Shown in pieces: positions 49,896 to 61,209 of a DNA stretch of 64,000 bases (positions are counted from its first letter, which is position 1; the number at the start of each line of letters is the position of its first letter). The notes under the pieces were generated by a model. The model worked only from the letters and a program-made list of their open reading frames with translations, ran no database searches and was not told the origin of the DNA. Position numbers and translations under genes: made by a program. The stretch spans positions 2,858,001 through 2,922,000 of the forward strand of contig NC_091006.1 of NCBI RefSeq assembly GCF_041146395.1, written 5' to 3'. This DNA is from Eulemur rufifrons (lineage: Eukaryota > Chordata > Mammalia > Primates > Lemuridae).

Positions 49896-50380
49896 CGCGC
49901 TAACCTTGTAGAACTGTAATGGGGTGCAGGGAGGGAGCGACGAGGGACCTACACGTGATCTACCCGCGCGGGGCCCCGCCTCCCCTGATCCGGGGGTGGG
50001 AGCTCCGGGCCCCGCCGGCTGGAGTGGGCGGATCCAGGACCGGACACCGCCCTCGGTAGCGGCTGGCGGAGCGCGAGGCTGGCGCTGGAGGAGGATGGGG
50101 TCCGCGCCCTCGGCGTCCCGGGCAGCCGCCGTGCCGGTGAGGGCAGTGCGCAGACCCGGAGTGTGACCCGCGTGCGCCCGGGGAGCATGGACCAGGGCCC
50201 GGGACATAGCTCCTAGGCTCCCCTCCGCGCCCTGTCTGCTGAGGCGCACGTCGCGGGTCGCGGGCGGGCTCCGTCGCTCACGGGCCATGCCGAGTGCTCG
50301 CGCCACTTGGCCCGGGGTCGGCGTCGGGGCTGGCCGCGTCCTGCCGCGCTGACGGCGAGGCCGCACCGGAGCGCAGCGCC

Positions 50381-51094
50381 ATGGCGAGGGAAGAGTGCAA
50401 GGCGCTGCTGGACGCGCTCAACAGGACGACCGCGTGCTACCACCACTTGGTGCTGACCGTCGGCGGCTCGGCGGACTCGCAGAACCTGCGCGGGGAGCTG
50501 CAGAAGACGCGCCAGAAAGCGCAGGAGCTGGCGGGGGCCGCCTGCGCCCAGCTGACGGTCGCGCTGCGCGACCGGGGCTTGGTCGCAGAGGAGCGCTCCG
50601 AGTTCGAGCGCCTGTGGGTGGCCTTCTCCGGCTGCCTGGACCTGCTGGAGGCCGACATGCGACGCGCGCTGGAGCTGGGCACCGCCTTCCCGTTGCATGC
50701 GCCGCGACGGCCGCTGGTGCGCACCGGGGTGGCAGGCGGCTCCGCGGGCGTGGCGGCGCGCGCCCTGAGTGCCCGCAGCCTCCGGCACGAGGCACAGAGC
50801 GACTTCGACGTTGCGGACCTGCGCGAGCTGGAGCGCGAGATCCTTCAGGTGGGCGAGATGATCCACAACATGGAAATGAAGGTCAACGTGCCCCGCTGGA
50901 CCGTGCAGGCCCGGCAGACGGCGGGCGCCGAGCTGCTGTCCAGCGCCAGCGCAGGTGCCTCCTCGGCCGGGGTCGTGTCCGTGGAGGAGCGCGCGGGGCC
51001 CTGCGACCCCAGCAAGGCGCTGGCCGCCACCGTTTTCAGCGCAGTGCTGCTGGCCGCGGTGGCCCTGGCCGTGTGCGTGGCGAAGCTGAGCTGA
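50381..51094 (+). CDS. RGS9BP: RGS9BP (R9AP), RGS9-1 anchor protein, single exon, complete
   Basis: A 237-codon intronless gene, close to the 235 residues I recall for human. It begins [20 protein letters not shown]. It has helical, coiled-coil-prone segments at about 30-100 and 140-170 ([20 protein letters not shown]), resembling a syntaxin/SNARE-like fold, and a C-terminal membrane anchor at about 213-234 ([19 protein letters not shown]). Family knowledge: it tethers the RGS9-1/Gbeta5 complex to photoreceptor disc membranes and speeds transducin GTP hydrolysis; loss causes slow light adaptation (bradyopsia). I chose the ATG in gcgccatgg; an in-frame ATG at 50294 would add 29 residues unlike the family. 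The gene is head-to-head with ANKRD27. Confidence 0.96.
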   Translation: MAREECKALLDALNRTTACYHHLVLTVGGSADSQNLRGELQKTRQKAQELAGAACAQLTVALRDRGLVAEERSEFERLWVAFSGCLDLLEADMRRALELGTAFPLHAPRRPLVRTGVAGGSAGVAARALSARSLRHEAQSDFDVADLRELEREILQVGEMIHNMEMKVNVPRWTVQARQTAGAELLSSASAGASSAGVVSVEERAGPCDPSKALAATVFSAVLLAAVALAVCVAKLS

Positions 51095-52408
51095 CGGACG
51101 CCCAACGCCCGCCTACCACCCCCGCTCTTTCCAGGGAGACCAGACTCGGGATGGGCTTGGGGTCTGGTTTGTTGAAGGGGATTGGCGTACACACGCGTTT
51201 TAAGCACACACCTGCCTGGGCAGGACCTGATTTCTTCTCGCCGGCCTGGGAGGAGTTAACTTTGTGCGGGCGGCAGGGCATTACCGCTAACGTCTGCAGG
51301 AGCTTTGCGCCCTATTAATAGAAAACCGTCACAGTGACCCCAGATCTCTCCGAGTTAATGAGTCAACACGTCTGCTGCTGGGGCGTCTTTACGGGGAGTC
51401 CAGGTTCGGAGCCCATCTCTGCCAGAGTCGCCCCCTCTCCGCGGGGGACGGTTTGAAAAGGGGGGTGGGGCAGAATTAACTTCGGAGGGGGTACTTGCTA
51501 TGTGTGGATGGTGGTTTTGTTTCCTGCACAAGAAACAAATTGCAATAAGATGTAAGCAGTTTTTATTACCTTAATCCTTGGGGGCCTAAATTTAGAGGAG
51601 CGTGCAGATAAAGTTCATACAAAGTGCTTTCTCTGCGGCGCGCTGTTGCGCTTCTTGGCAGAGTTTGTCCATTAGTCACCAAAAGCAGCTAGAAGAGATT
51701 TGAGGTCGTAACCTCCCACTGCTGCTCCTCAGGGTCTGACTCCGTTTCGGAAACCAAAGGAGGCCTGGTGACCCCGCCGTTGCGGGGCTGGATCCACTGC
51801 ACACACTTAGCTGCGGAAAAGGCCCTCCCCCAGCCAGCCCGGGATGGGGTACGAGGGGGAGCGGAAGCTTTGGGAAGAGCCACATGCTATTTAAACAGGC
51901 ACTTTCTCCTTCTCTGGGGCTTATTTTTCCAGAACTAGACCAGAGTGTTTGATCCTCGTCTGGGGGAGGGCTGGGGAATCCTCTTTGGAGCACTTAATCC
52001 TATCTGTCCCCCGCGATTTGCTTGCTGGCCAATAGGAGAGCTGGCTTTGGAGGGAGCTGCCCAGCTTCCTGACCCCACGCGGCCCCACCCCGGAGGGTAA
52101 TGTGGCATTACCGCCCCGGAGGTTTTGAGCCAATCAGCTCTGACACTGGGCTAGAATGCAACAGCTTTAAGTTGGACTTTAAGAAGCTTTGTAAGAAGCT
52201 TTTAAAAAATGATAATCTCTGAAAGAAAAATGATGTGACCACATCGTGTACTGTCAAAGCTGTTTTTTTATAAAGAACACTGGGCCATGAATTCATACCT
52301 GCCAACGACTCAAACATAGCACTCTTTACATACATATTTAGGTTACTAAATAGACATCTGCATCTGTTTTTTTAAATATTCTCTTTTCCCCCCCACATTT
52401 CACTTCAA

Positions 52409-52414
52409 AATAAA
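52409..52414 (+). terminator. RGS9BP: Candidate RGS9BP polyadenylation signal
   Basis: The first canonical AATAAA found after the RGS9BP stop, about 1.3 kb on. The AATAAG at 51544-51549 is an alternative nearer the gene. The real end is not decidable here. Confidence 0.35.
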
Positions 52415-53086
52415 TCTACACTCTTGATTAGCATAAACTACTGGAACCACAGGTGTAGATGACAGGACTGAAGTGGCCCCTAATTCTTCTGATCAGTAAG
52501 TAAGGAAGACAACCTGGGTCCCAGGAGGGTGTTTGCTGAGCAGTGTTGCCACTGCTCACCTGTGGTCCAGAGAGGGCCCCGCTGCATTCTTGGGAAAGTA
52601 CGACTGAGACAACAGATGGATTTAACTTTCTAAAGGTAACTTCTAATAAAATCCAGAAACTGACAAGGATTTTTTTTTTTCCTTTCTTTTTTACCCCAGA
52701 AGTGGGAAAGGGTACCAGGAGGAAGAGATTGACAGTTTGTCACAGGAACAGCTGGGAGGGCCCAGAGGCAGAGACAGGTGGCATCAGGAGTGCTGTCTGG
52801 ATACCCAGTTCCAAGGGTCACTCCCCACTTGCTACCTAGCCCTCACCCTCCCCTCCTCAGCACACAGATCCCGGTATCTCAGGAAAAACATGGGATCTGC
52901 TTTTATGTGTCTCTGATCATGCTTTTTAAAGGCCCACAAGGTCTTAAGCCGATTAAATGTTTTATGACAATAACTAATAAACTCCTTCTGCCTCACCCAG
53001 TCTGGGTGAGTCTCAATCGGAGCCACTTCAAATTCTTTTGCACCTGCCTTCCTGGGTGCCTTTGGAGATGCCATAGAAAGTTTTTA

Positions 53087-53430
<344 letters not shown>

Positions 53431-54744
53431 CTATACGCGATACAACATGGAATCTCTGTCACCTTCTTCAGAGTCTCATCCCTCTCAGGCAAGAGAAGGC
53501 TGGGGCATTTTGTGACCCGGTGTTGGAAAATATCCCTAAAAAACAAGCCCTAAAGGTATTCTGCTATTTCTAAGACAGTGCCCCTCTGTTCTTATCAAGG
53601 TATTTTGGTTCATGAATATTAAAAAATTGTTCAGCACAACCTATTAAAGAAACAACCCATCAGATGTGTAATCTATTGAAAGCAATGGACAAACAAGTCT
53701 TTTTGTTGTCACTTTCCAACCGCTTGGCAGATCCTTGGGTATTTCACCTGCATCAGATGTATACCTGATTCTGAGGGTCCTCTGCTCCCTGAAATTAGTG
53801 ATAAAATGTTGCAAAAAAATCTGAATTGCAATAAACATTCATGCTGTGGACCTATTAACCTAAACAACTCTCTGAGTTTGCAAATTTTAAGCATTAGAAA
53901 CATTTGGCATTATTTGGAGTTATAACATTGTCCAATAGGACTTCTGCTCTATGACTCAAGCAAAATCATTTTCTGCCTTGAGCAGTAGGCTGCTCTCTAA
54001 CTAGTATCTCTGCTCTCATCTCTATGTATAATTCAGGAGATCGCTTTCTGATAGAAGCTTGATTCAATTTAGATGTTTGATGTTGAAGTCATTAATTTTT
54101 TATAAACATTTGGTATCATTTATACCATGATACAAGTACAGGGGAAAAAAAAACCCTGAAAATTCAGAATGTGTTAGCTGACAGTGAAGAGACAATAACT
54201 TGGAATGTCAAGGCATTTATCATGGTAACTTTGTTTTCAGAAGAATGAATTCTGAACTATTGCCATTAGTAAAATAATAATATTTGTAGGAGAAAAAAAT
54301 GCCCGGCATATTCTTTTTGAGGTGTTCTAAGACTTATGCTTTTAAATGCCACAAGGGACACTATTTTTGGTGAATAAAATTCGAACGTAAACTTCATGAT
54401 GTACCTAAGGTTTACAGTAAGCTACATAAAAGATGTGTGATATTGAATGCCTAAAAAACAATGTGTGATACTGAATGACTAGACAGTAGTTTTGGTTAAA
54501 GAGAGTTCTGGTTTGCATGAGGACCTTGCTAGTGCTGCACTTTCCTTTTTAAGGTGCATGTTGCTACGTTTTTAGCTACTCCACGCTTTTTCAGAATGTA
54601 CTTCTCTGCTCCGTAATGAATGCTTTTTAAGGGTGGGAGCCCCAAAGCATGAGCCTGTGTGTCAGCCTGAGAAATAAAATGCCGTAGGACTGGCCTCTGC
54701 ATTCCTCTGCGGTGCGCCTCCTCCGGCAAGGCCTGGCAGCTGTG

Positions 54745-54840
54745 ATGGGCAGGGGACGCCACCTCTCTCTCCAAGTACCTCAAGTCATTGACCCCCCTGT
54801 GCCTCACGTCCCTCATTTGTGAAATGGGGGTCATGACTGA
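54745..54840 (+). repeat. MIR SINE fragment
   Basis: 'cctcatttgtgaaatgggg' preceded by 'aagtacctcaagtcattgac' fits a MIR core. Confidence 0.6.
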
Positions 54841-56424
54841 TTAACTCAAAGATCCCTTGTAGAGCTTAAAACGTTTAACAGAATGCAGTTAAACAAAAAA
54901 GGGTTATGTTGTTTGTTGGTTTTGTTTTGTTTTGTTTTGCTGGTTGGTTTGGGTGCACATTGGAATGGAATCTCATCGTTTGGTGGTTATTGTCTAAAAT
55001 TAAAAAAAAAAATTCTTGAAGATTTCATATTTTAAAAATCAGAATTAACTAAGCTTACTGTGATTTTAGTACACACCAGAATTAGTAGATACACTTAAAA
55101 GCTAATGTGTATAAATGCAATTTATTTATAGTCTTTAAATTAGATTAGGAATTTAAATTCAGGCTCTAAGTCTGAGTCTAAGAAAACCTACCACTTACTA
55201 AAACAGTTTTACCCAGCAATCGGGCCACCTGAATGGATTCTGGGAAATTGCAGATACCAAACCCTGTCATTTGTCTTGGAAGCTGGGAGAATCCTATTTT
55301 GTAAGTAAGTCGGTGGCCTCAGAACTCTAACTGCAGAGCTGCCTGCTGTTGGGAAACACGAACGCAGCCTGGTTTGCTTTTGTCTGTGGCATCAGATCTA
55401 AGGTGGAATTAAAGGCTTTGTGTCTACTTTCTGAATGATGTCTCTAACTAGAATATTTATTAATAAGTAAAAAATGTAAAGGCAATATGCAGCATTTATA
55501 ACTTAGTGGGAAAAGGCACCCTCAAACGAGTTAGCTGTCAACTTGTCATTTTCAAAAAAAATAATCTTAATTTTTTTCACATGCGTTTGAAGGGAAGTGA
55601 ACATCCTGATCAACATATTTGCCCTTCACAGATATCACTGCATAAGAAGATGTTCAGAAATATTCCAGGATTATAAATCTCCAAGTGCTTTTCTACAATA
55701 AGATTAAATTCCTCTTTTAATGTAGAATGGAAACCAAGAATAGGTCTCCACATGAAAGATCTTTGGCTGTGGCCAACACAGATCAAAGCCATATTTCAAA
55801 TATCATTTCTTCTGGCTCTCAGGAACTGACCAAAGGTAGTTCCAGCCCCGTGTCCATGAGGACAAGATGGATATCTGGGAGAACGTTCTTCTCACTTATT
55901 TTTATCTCATTCAGTAGAGGATGCTGGGTGTTTCACTGTAATACTGAGGTCTTGGGCATACTCATTCTTTGGTGTTTAAGTTGAGAATTTTAAAAGGCTT
56001 GTATGATCAATATGAATAAGCCAAATGAGAGCTCCTGTTGTCAAAATAAAGAATCCTTTTAATATGCTGGTGCCGGAAAGCAAAGTTGAGTGTCCCCTGC
56101 TTGTGTGTATGTGTTAGGCGTATGGAGAAGATCTACAAAGAAATACACAGAAATCAAAATATTTGTTAAGGTGGTGGGATTAGGAATGGTGTTTTCCAGT
56201 GTTGTTCTTTAATGTTGTTACATTGTTTTTACAATAAAATTTTGAATGCTCTTGTCACCTAGAAAATGTTATTCTGTTATTAAAGATGTAAATTTTAACA
56301 GTCAGGGTCTTAAGTATAATAAGAAATAACTTCAGAGCTTTCTCCAGAAAAGCAAAGCAAAACACTTCAGAATCTTACTCCAGAGGATCAGAAACATTTT
56401 GAAATGTAGTATCGAGACAGAATA

Positions 56425-56630
56425 GCACAGAATTAGGATTGGCTATGGAACAAGGCACACCTGGGTTCGGATCAGATCTCACTGAAGAAGGTCCTTAATC
56501 TCTGTGACTTCATTTCCTTCTCTCTACAGCGGGAATAGTAATAGGGTATCCGTCACAGGGATATTGAGATAATGCTGTTTCTGGACACGACTCAAGAAAA
56601 GTTAGCTGCCACTGCTGTTACTATTTATCA
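56425..56630 (+). repeat. MIR SINE
   Basis: 'acacctgggttcggatcaga', 'ggtccttaatctctgtgact' and 'agcgggaatagtaatagggt' in order. Confidence 0.75.
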
Positions 56631-56849
56631 TTCTACTTTAAAAGTGCTAAAAATTGAGTGGTTGGACAAAAGAAATAATATACATGAAGACATTTAACTT
56701 TCTATAACTTAGATAAAATCTTCTAAAAATCAGTTTGAAGGTTAAAGCTAGATATACTTGTCAAAATGAGAGAAGGTCTGTGTAAAGGGAAAAACACGTC
56801 AACCCTATCCTCCCACCCCAGGCTCTGGCAACCACGGGTCTGATTTCTT

Positions 56850-57562
56850 TCCCTGTGTGATGTTGTCCGGATGTTTGTCTCCTCCCAAGCTCATGTTGAA
56901 ATTTGATCCCCACTGTTGGAGGTGGGGCCTGGTGGGAGGGGTTTGGGTCACGTGGGATGATCCTTGACGGGTTGGTGCTCTCCCCGAGGCAATGAGTGCA
57001 TTCTCACTTACTAGTTCATGGGAAAGCTGGTTATTTAAAAGAAGCTGGCACCACCTCCTCTCTCTTGCTCCCTCCTTGCTGTGTGACACACCTGCTCCCC
57101 CTTGGCTTTCTGCCGTGATTGGAAGCTCCCTGAAGCCCTCAGCAGAAGCGGATGCTTGCACCATACTTCTACAGCTTGCAGAACCATCAGACAAATAAAC
57201 CATAAATCTTTCTTTATAAATTACCCAGCCTTGGGTATTTTTCTAATAAATATAGAGAGGGTCTCACTCTGTCACCCAGGCTGAAGTACAGTGGTGCGAT
57301 CATAGCTCACTGTAATCTCAAACTGCTGGGCTCAAGTGATCCTCCTACCTTAACCTCCAGAATAACTGGGACTACAGGCACCTGCCACCACACTTAGCTA
57401 ATTTTTAAGTCTTTTATAGACACGGGGGTCTCACTATGCTGGTCTCAAACCCCTGCGCTCAAGTGATCCTCCTCCCTCGGCCTCCCAAAGTGCTGGGATT
57501 ACAGGCGTGAGGCACTGTGGTCTGCCAGGTATTCCTTTATAGCAATGCAAATGGACTAAGAC
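56850..57562 (+). mobile_element. MST/MLT1-type LTR fossil, interrupted by an Alu
   Basis: 'ggaggtggggcctggtggga', 'tctttataaattacccagcc' and a terminal 'aatgcaaatggactaagacc' are LTR words of MaLR elements. An antisense Alu lies at 57240-57526; the LTR resumes after it with 'ggtattcctttatagca'. Solo LTR, no coding part. Confidence 0.8.
57240..57526 (-). mobile_element. Alu SINE, antisense, inserted in the LTR
   Basis: A reverse two-armed Alu: 'gagggtctcactctgtcacc' to 'tgggattacaggcgtgaggc'. The host LTR word ggtatt is present on both sides. Confidence 0.9.
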
Positions 57563-58591
57563 CCCATAGTTTTGCCTTTTCTAGAATGTCACATAAATGG
57601 AATCCATACATTTTGAGAAAACAATGTTGTGAACCTTTTAAAAAGGCTTCTTAAAAAACATTCTGAGAAATAATTTTTAGGTGGTGATTCCCGACGTACA
57701 GGACATTACTGGTCATCCGCTGGTGAATTTTATTTATCCCCTGTGACATGCCTTGGTTTTCACGCAGGTTAGACCAACCCACCTGAGACTAGCCAGTCTC
57801 CAAGCTGAAGTCATCTCTCCATAGCTGGCTCTGTAGAGCACATTCTCTTTTCCTTTTTTTGAACTGAAAAACCTGATAAATAATAAATAACAGAAGTAAG
57901 TTTGGGCTTGCTGAACTAGAGTTAAAATAAAACCCACTGGGAGTATAACATGTTTTGAATTTTTTTTTTTTTTTTTTTTACTTTCAGGCTTATGCATGTT
58001 CTAATAAAGCAAATAAAAGTATTTCTTATCGTAAAGATAGCTAGCGAAGACCACTGGAATAGAAGAATGAAGAGTCCAGTGTCTTTAGTTATGAAATGAG
58101 CAACTGTTGCCATAAGCAAAGTTGCCTGCTTTCTCGTGGCTGAGTGGCACAGGATAATTGCTATGCTCGCGGCAGACGGATTATACTTTACTGCCAGGCT
58201 TGGGCAGCTGGCACCGTGCCACTGCAAAACAGGGCAGGACGCTCTGACAACATGCTGGTAGGTTTGGAGGCAGATTCCCACACTTGCTGGCTGAGTGACC
58301 TCAGGTAAATCATTATGAACTGTCTTTTCACATCTTTTTCCTACGCAGTCGTAGGATTTTGCTTCTCCATTTTTCCTAAACTCTAATCCTTAGTGACAAA
58401 TATTACAGTTAATTTTTCCAGCCAGTTATTTATCTTAGACTTTGCTTATGGAATTTTTGTCATAATAAATTACATATATGGAGAGTCAAATCGATCAATC
58501 TTTTCCTTTATTGCTCCTTGATTTTGAGTCAAAGGTTATAGAGAAATTCATGTTTTCTTCTAATGCTTAAACGGTTTTATTTTTTTATCCA

Positions 58592-59072
58592 CTGTGGTAG
58601 CCAGCCTCCAAGGTGACGGCCAATGATCCCCATCTTCTGGCGTTTTCTCCCTCTCGCACTGAACAGAGTTAACCAGTGTAAATATATGGTACTGTGGAGG
58701 TGACACAGTGCGGCTTTTGAAGCTAAGTCATAAAAGGCATCGTGGCTTCTTCCCTCTTCCTCATGGATCATGCTTTGTGGGGGAAGTTAACTGCTCCCAA
58801 GTCCTGAAGATATTCAAGCAGCCCTATGGACCCACGTGGTAAGGAACCGAGGCCTCCTCCCAGCAACCGTGTGAGCGAGCCATTGAGGAAATGGATCCTC
58901 CAACCCGGCAAGCCTGGCTGACGTGCTGACCACAAGCTCGTGGGAGATACCGAGTCAGGACCACCATGCCAAGATGCTTTCAAATTCTGGATCTACAGAA
59001 ACTGTGAGATAATGTTATTGTTTTAAGCCAAGTTTTGGGGTAATTTGTTAACAGCAATAGGTGAGTAATATA
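58592..59072 (+). mobile_element. MLT1-type LTR fossil
   Basis: 'tggtagccagcctccaaggt', 'ccaatgatccccatcttctg', 'ttaagccaagttttggggta' and 'caataggtgagtaat' are typical MLT1 ends. The whole LTR seems present; no internal region follows. Confidence 0.75.
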
Positions 59073-59509
59073 TCCACAAATTCATTTGCCCCGTGAGCAG
59101 AGCACATGAGATTTGAATGTGATATTTGTATGTCTTTTAATGCTCAGGGACTGTTCTTTGGTTCTGTTCTGGTCCTGGACTACAGTTTAGATAACTGAGG
59201 CTAGATGATGTCTCTCTGGATCCATACATAAACTGGTGTTGCATCATCACAGAGCCCCCTAGTATGACAGACATAGCAGTGTGCAGGTCTTGGAGGCCAT
59301 TGTGTGTTGGTTAAGATCCAGTTTCTGTTGCTTTGACCACTCCAGGACTTGGTCATCTCACTCAGGAGTAACCAGCCTGAGTCTGGGAAAACCAGCTGAT
59401 GTCAAAACAAACCTTTATACCTACACAATCATGGTGTTATTTTATAGCGAAGGGAATAATGTGTTCTCTCTTAAGGAACTTAATCCCTCCATGAATGGTT
59501 GGTCACCTG

Positions 59510-59625
59510 TAAAATGATGATAACTTTCCACTTTAGTAAGGATTATACAACTGATACTGTACTTATAAACTTCCTAGTGCCTCACACACAGTAAGTGCTT
59601 AGTTAATATTAACATTATTGCTCCT
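59510..59625 (+). repeat. MIR SINE 3' fragment
   Basis: 'gtgcctcacacacagtaagt' and 'gcttagttaatattaacatt' fit a MIR tail. Confidence 0.65.
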
Positions 59626-59639
59626 AGGATTGAAGAAAT

Positions 59640-59930
59640 GTTACTTCAGCCACCCAAGCTAGAACCTTAACTCCTTCCTCTCCCTTCCTCTGCATGTTCA
59701 ACCCATCACCACAATGGATCAAGTTTATCCCTAAATACTCTAAATCATTCCTTTCTCCCCACCCCATGGCCTCTCCACAGCAACTCTCCACATTCAGGCC
59801 CTCATTGTTTCTTGCGTAGCACGTTCTATGGGGCTCCAGTCCAGGCCCATCCAGTTGAGTCCCTGTGCTGCTGTCCAGGTGACCCTTGAAGACATCAACT
59901 TGATCATGTCACCATCTTTTATGGCCTCGC
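59640..59930 (+). repeat. L2 LINE fragment (probable)
   Basis: Low-identity L2-like words, such as 'tgatcatgtcaccatctttt' and 'cctcgcatggcg'. A MER5-like phrase (ttggaatcacctgaagggta) follows at about 59945. Confidence 0.45.
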
Positions 59931-60285
59931 ATGGCGCACAGTATTGGAATCACCTGAAGGGTAGGGGATTGTTAAAAATACAGGCTCAATAATATCACCC
60001 TAACTCTACAATAAATTTAGGAATGATTGTTTCAGAGCTGGGAGAAGCGGTTCAGGAAGAGGTCCCCCAGCTGTGGATTCTCCAGAGATTCAAGGTGGAT
60101 GGAAGTTGGCAGATCCTCCCAGTAGGACACGTGTCCTCCTTTGACTTCTATGTGTGCTTTTCTCAACATGTGGCCCCATTTTCTGTTTCTGGGGATGCAG
60201 TAAGTACACAAGCATTTGCACCTTTAGAAAATTATGCTAAAAAAAAACAGAAAAGAAAATGTTGATAACGAAAATCAACTTAAGT

Positions 60286-60466
60286 CACGGTAGTGGCAAG
60301 CTCTTGTCATCCTAGCTACTTGGAAGGCCGAGGAGGGAGGATTGCTTGGACCCACGAGCTGGCAGCTGCAGTGCACCATGATCGTGCCTGTGAATAGCCA
60401 CTGCGCTCCAGCCTGGCACCATATTGAGACCCTGTCACTTAACAAAAAAAAAAAAAAAAAAAAAAA
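60286..60466 (+). mobile_element. Alu/7SL-derived monomer with poly-A tail and target-site duplication
   Basis: One arm only: 'catcctagctacttggaagg', 'tgaatagccactgcgctcca', then about 23 A. The flanks aaaatcaacttaa and aaaatcaacctaa are an imperfect duplication, so it was inserted as a monomer. Confidence 0.85.
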
Positions 60467-61209
60467 TCAACCTAAATATTGCCTGTGCCATCTGTGGATT
60501 CTTCCCAGGAAATAAACCATGTTAAAATAATGGTTAGTAAATGAGGCTCGGCAGTATAGTGTATCTCATCCAAAAATGTAAGGAATGTGTGATCAATTGT
60601 ATCAGCAGTCATGGGAGAAGCTGTCAGTGACTGATAAGGAGTTGTAAAAGAGAAGACTCAGATTTAAACAGGCTCTTTCCAAAAAGATCATAATGCCGTT
60701 CTTGGAGGTGGGAGTCTTCTAGCCACTGAAGAGATGGAGTGGAGAGAAATCCCCTTCTCTAGGCTTGGCTTAAATATTTCACATCAAATGACCTAAGATG
60801 CCAAAGGTGGTCCCCAAGTGCCCTGACAATAAAAAGTATCCAGAACATAAGACAAATTACCATCCTAGAAAGCAGGGACTCTGGGAGGACCTTTCACATT
60901 CAGGCCGTGCAGTGGGAAATGTACAATTTGGCGTCTCATTGGTATGGTTCGTGGGAGTTTGCAAAGCTCAGACACCTGTCCCTTGAACTTCCTCTCTGTT
61001 CTCCCAAAGGGAACACGCCCACACGTGGACCTTTGTTTAAGCGAGAAAGATCTAGAGTTTTAGTGGTGTCATTGGGCCTAGCTTTGCATCGCATTTTTAC
61101 TATGGCTGCTCGTGTGCGCCCTAAGCATTTGTGCACTTGGTCGAGTGTCCCGAGTGGGGATACTGCAGCCTTCCTTCAGGAAACTGTGAATGACAATGGC
61201 CTGCTGGCT

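Larger units (their letters stand above)
48650..51100. promoter_or_regulatory. CpG-rich block shared by ANKRD27 (minus) and RGS9BP (plus)
   Basis: Dense CpG continues from before ANKRD27 exon 1 through the RGS9BP coding exon. Visible elements include a CCAAT box (49440-49444), a TGACGT half-CRE (49467-49472) and several GC boxes (such as ggggcggggt near 49593). There is no clear TATA box. The two first exons are divergent about 1 kb apart. Confidence 0.75.

Noticed and set aside
48637..50366. Long minus-strand ORFs (282 and 354 codons) around ANKRD27 exon 1 and upstream of RGS9BP
   Set aside because: They are CpG-island artefacts; the known ANKRD27 start lies in exon 2 and the reading is not continued by any spliced exon I can see.
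50294..50380. N-terminal extension of RGS9BP from an upstream in-frame ATG
   Set aside because: The 29 extra residues are unlike the family, whose start [10 protein letters not shown] follows a strong Kozak context at 50381.
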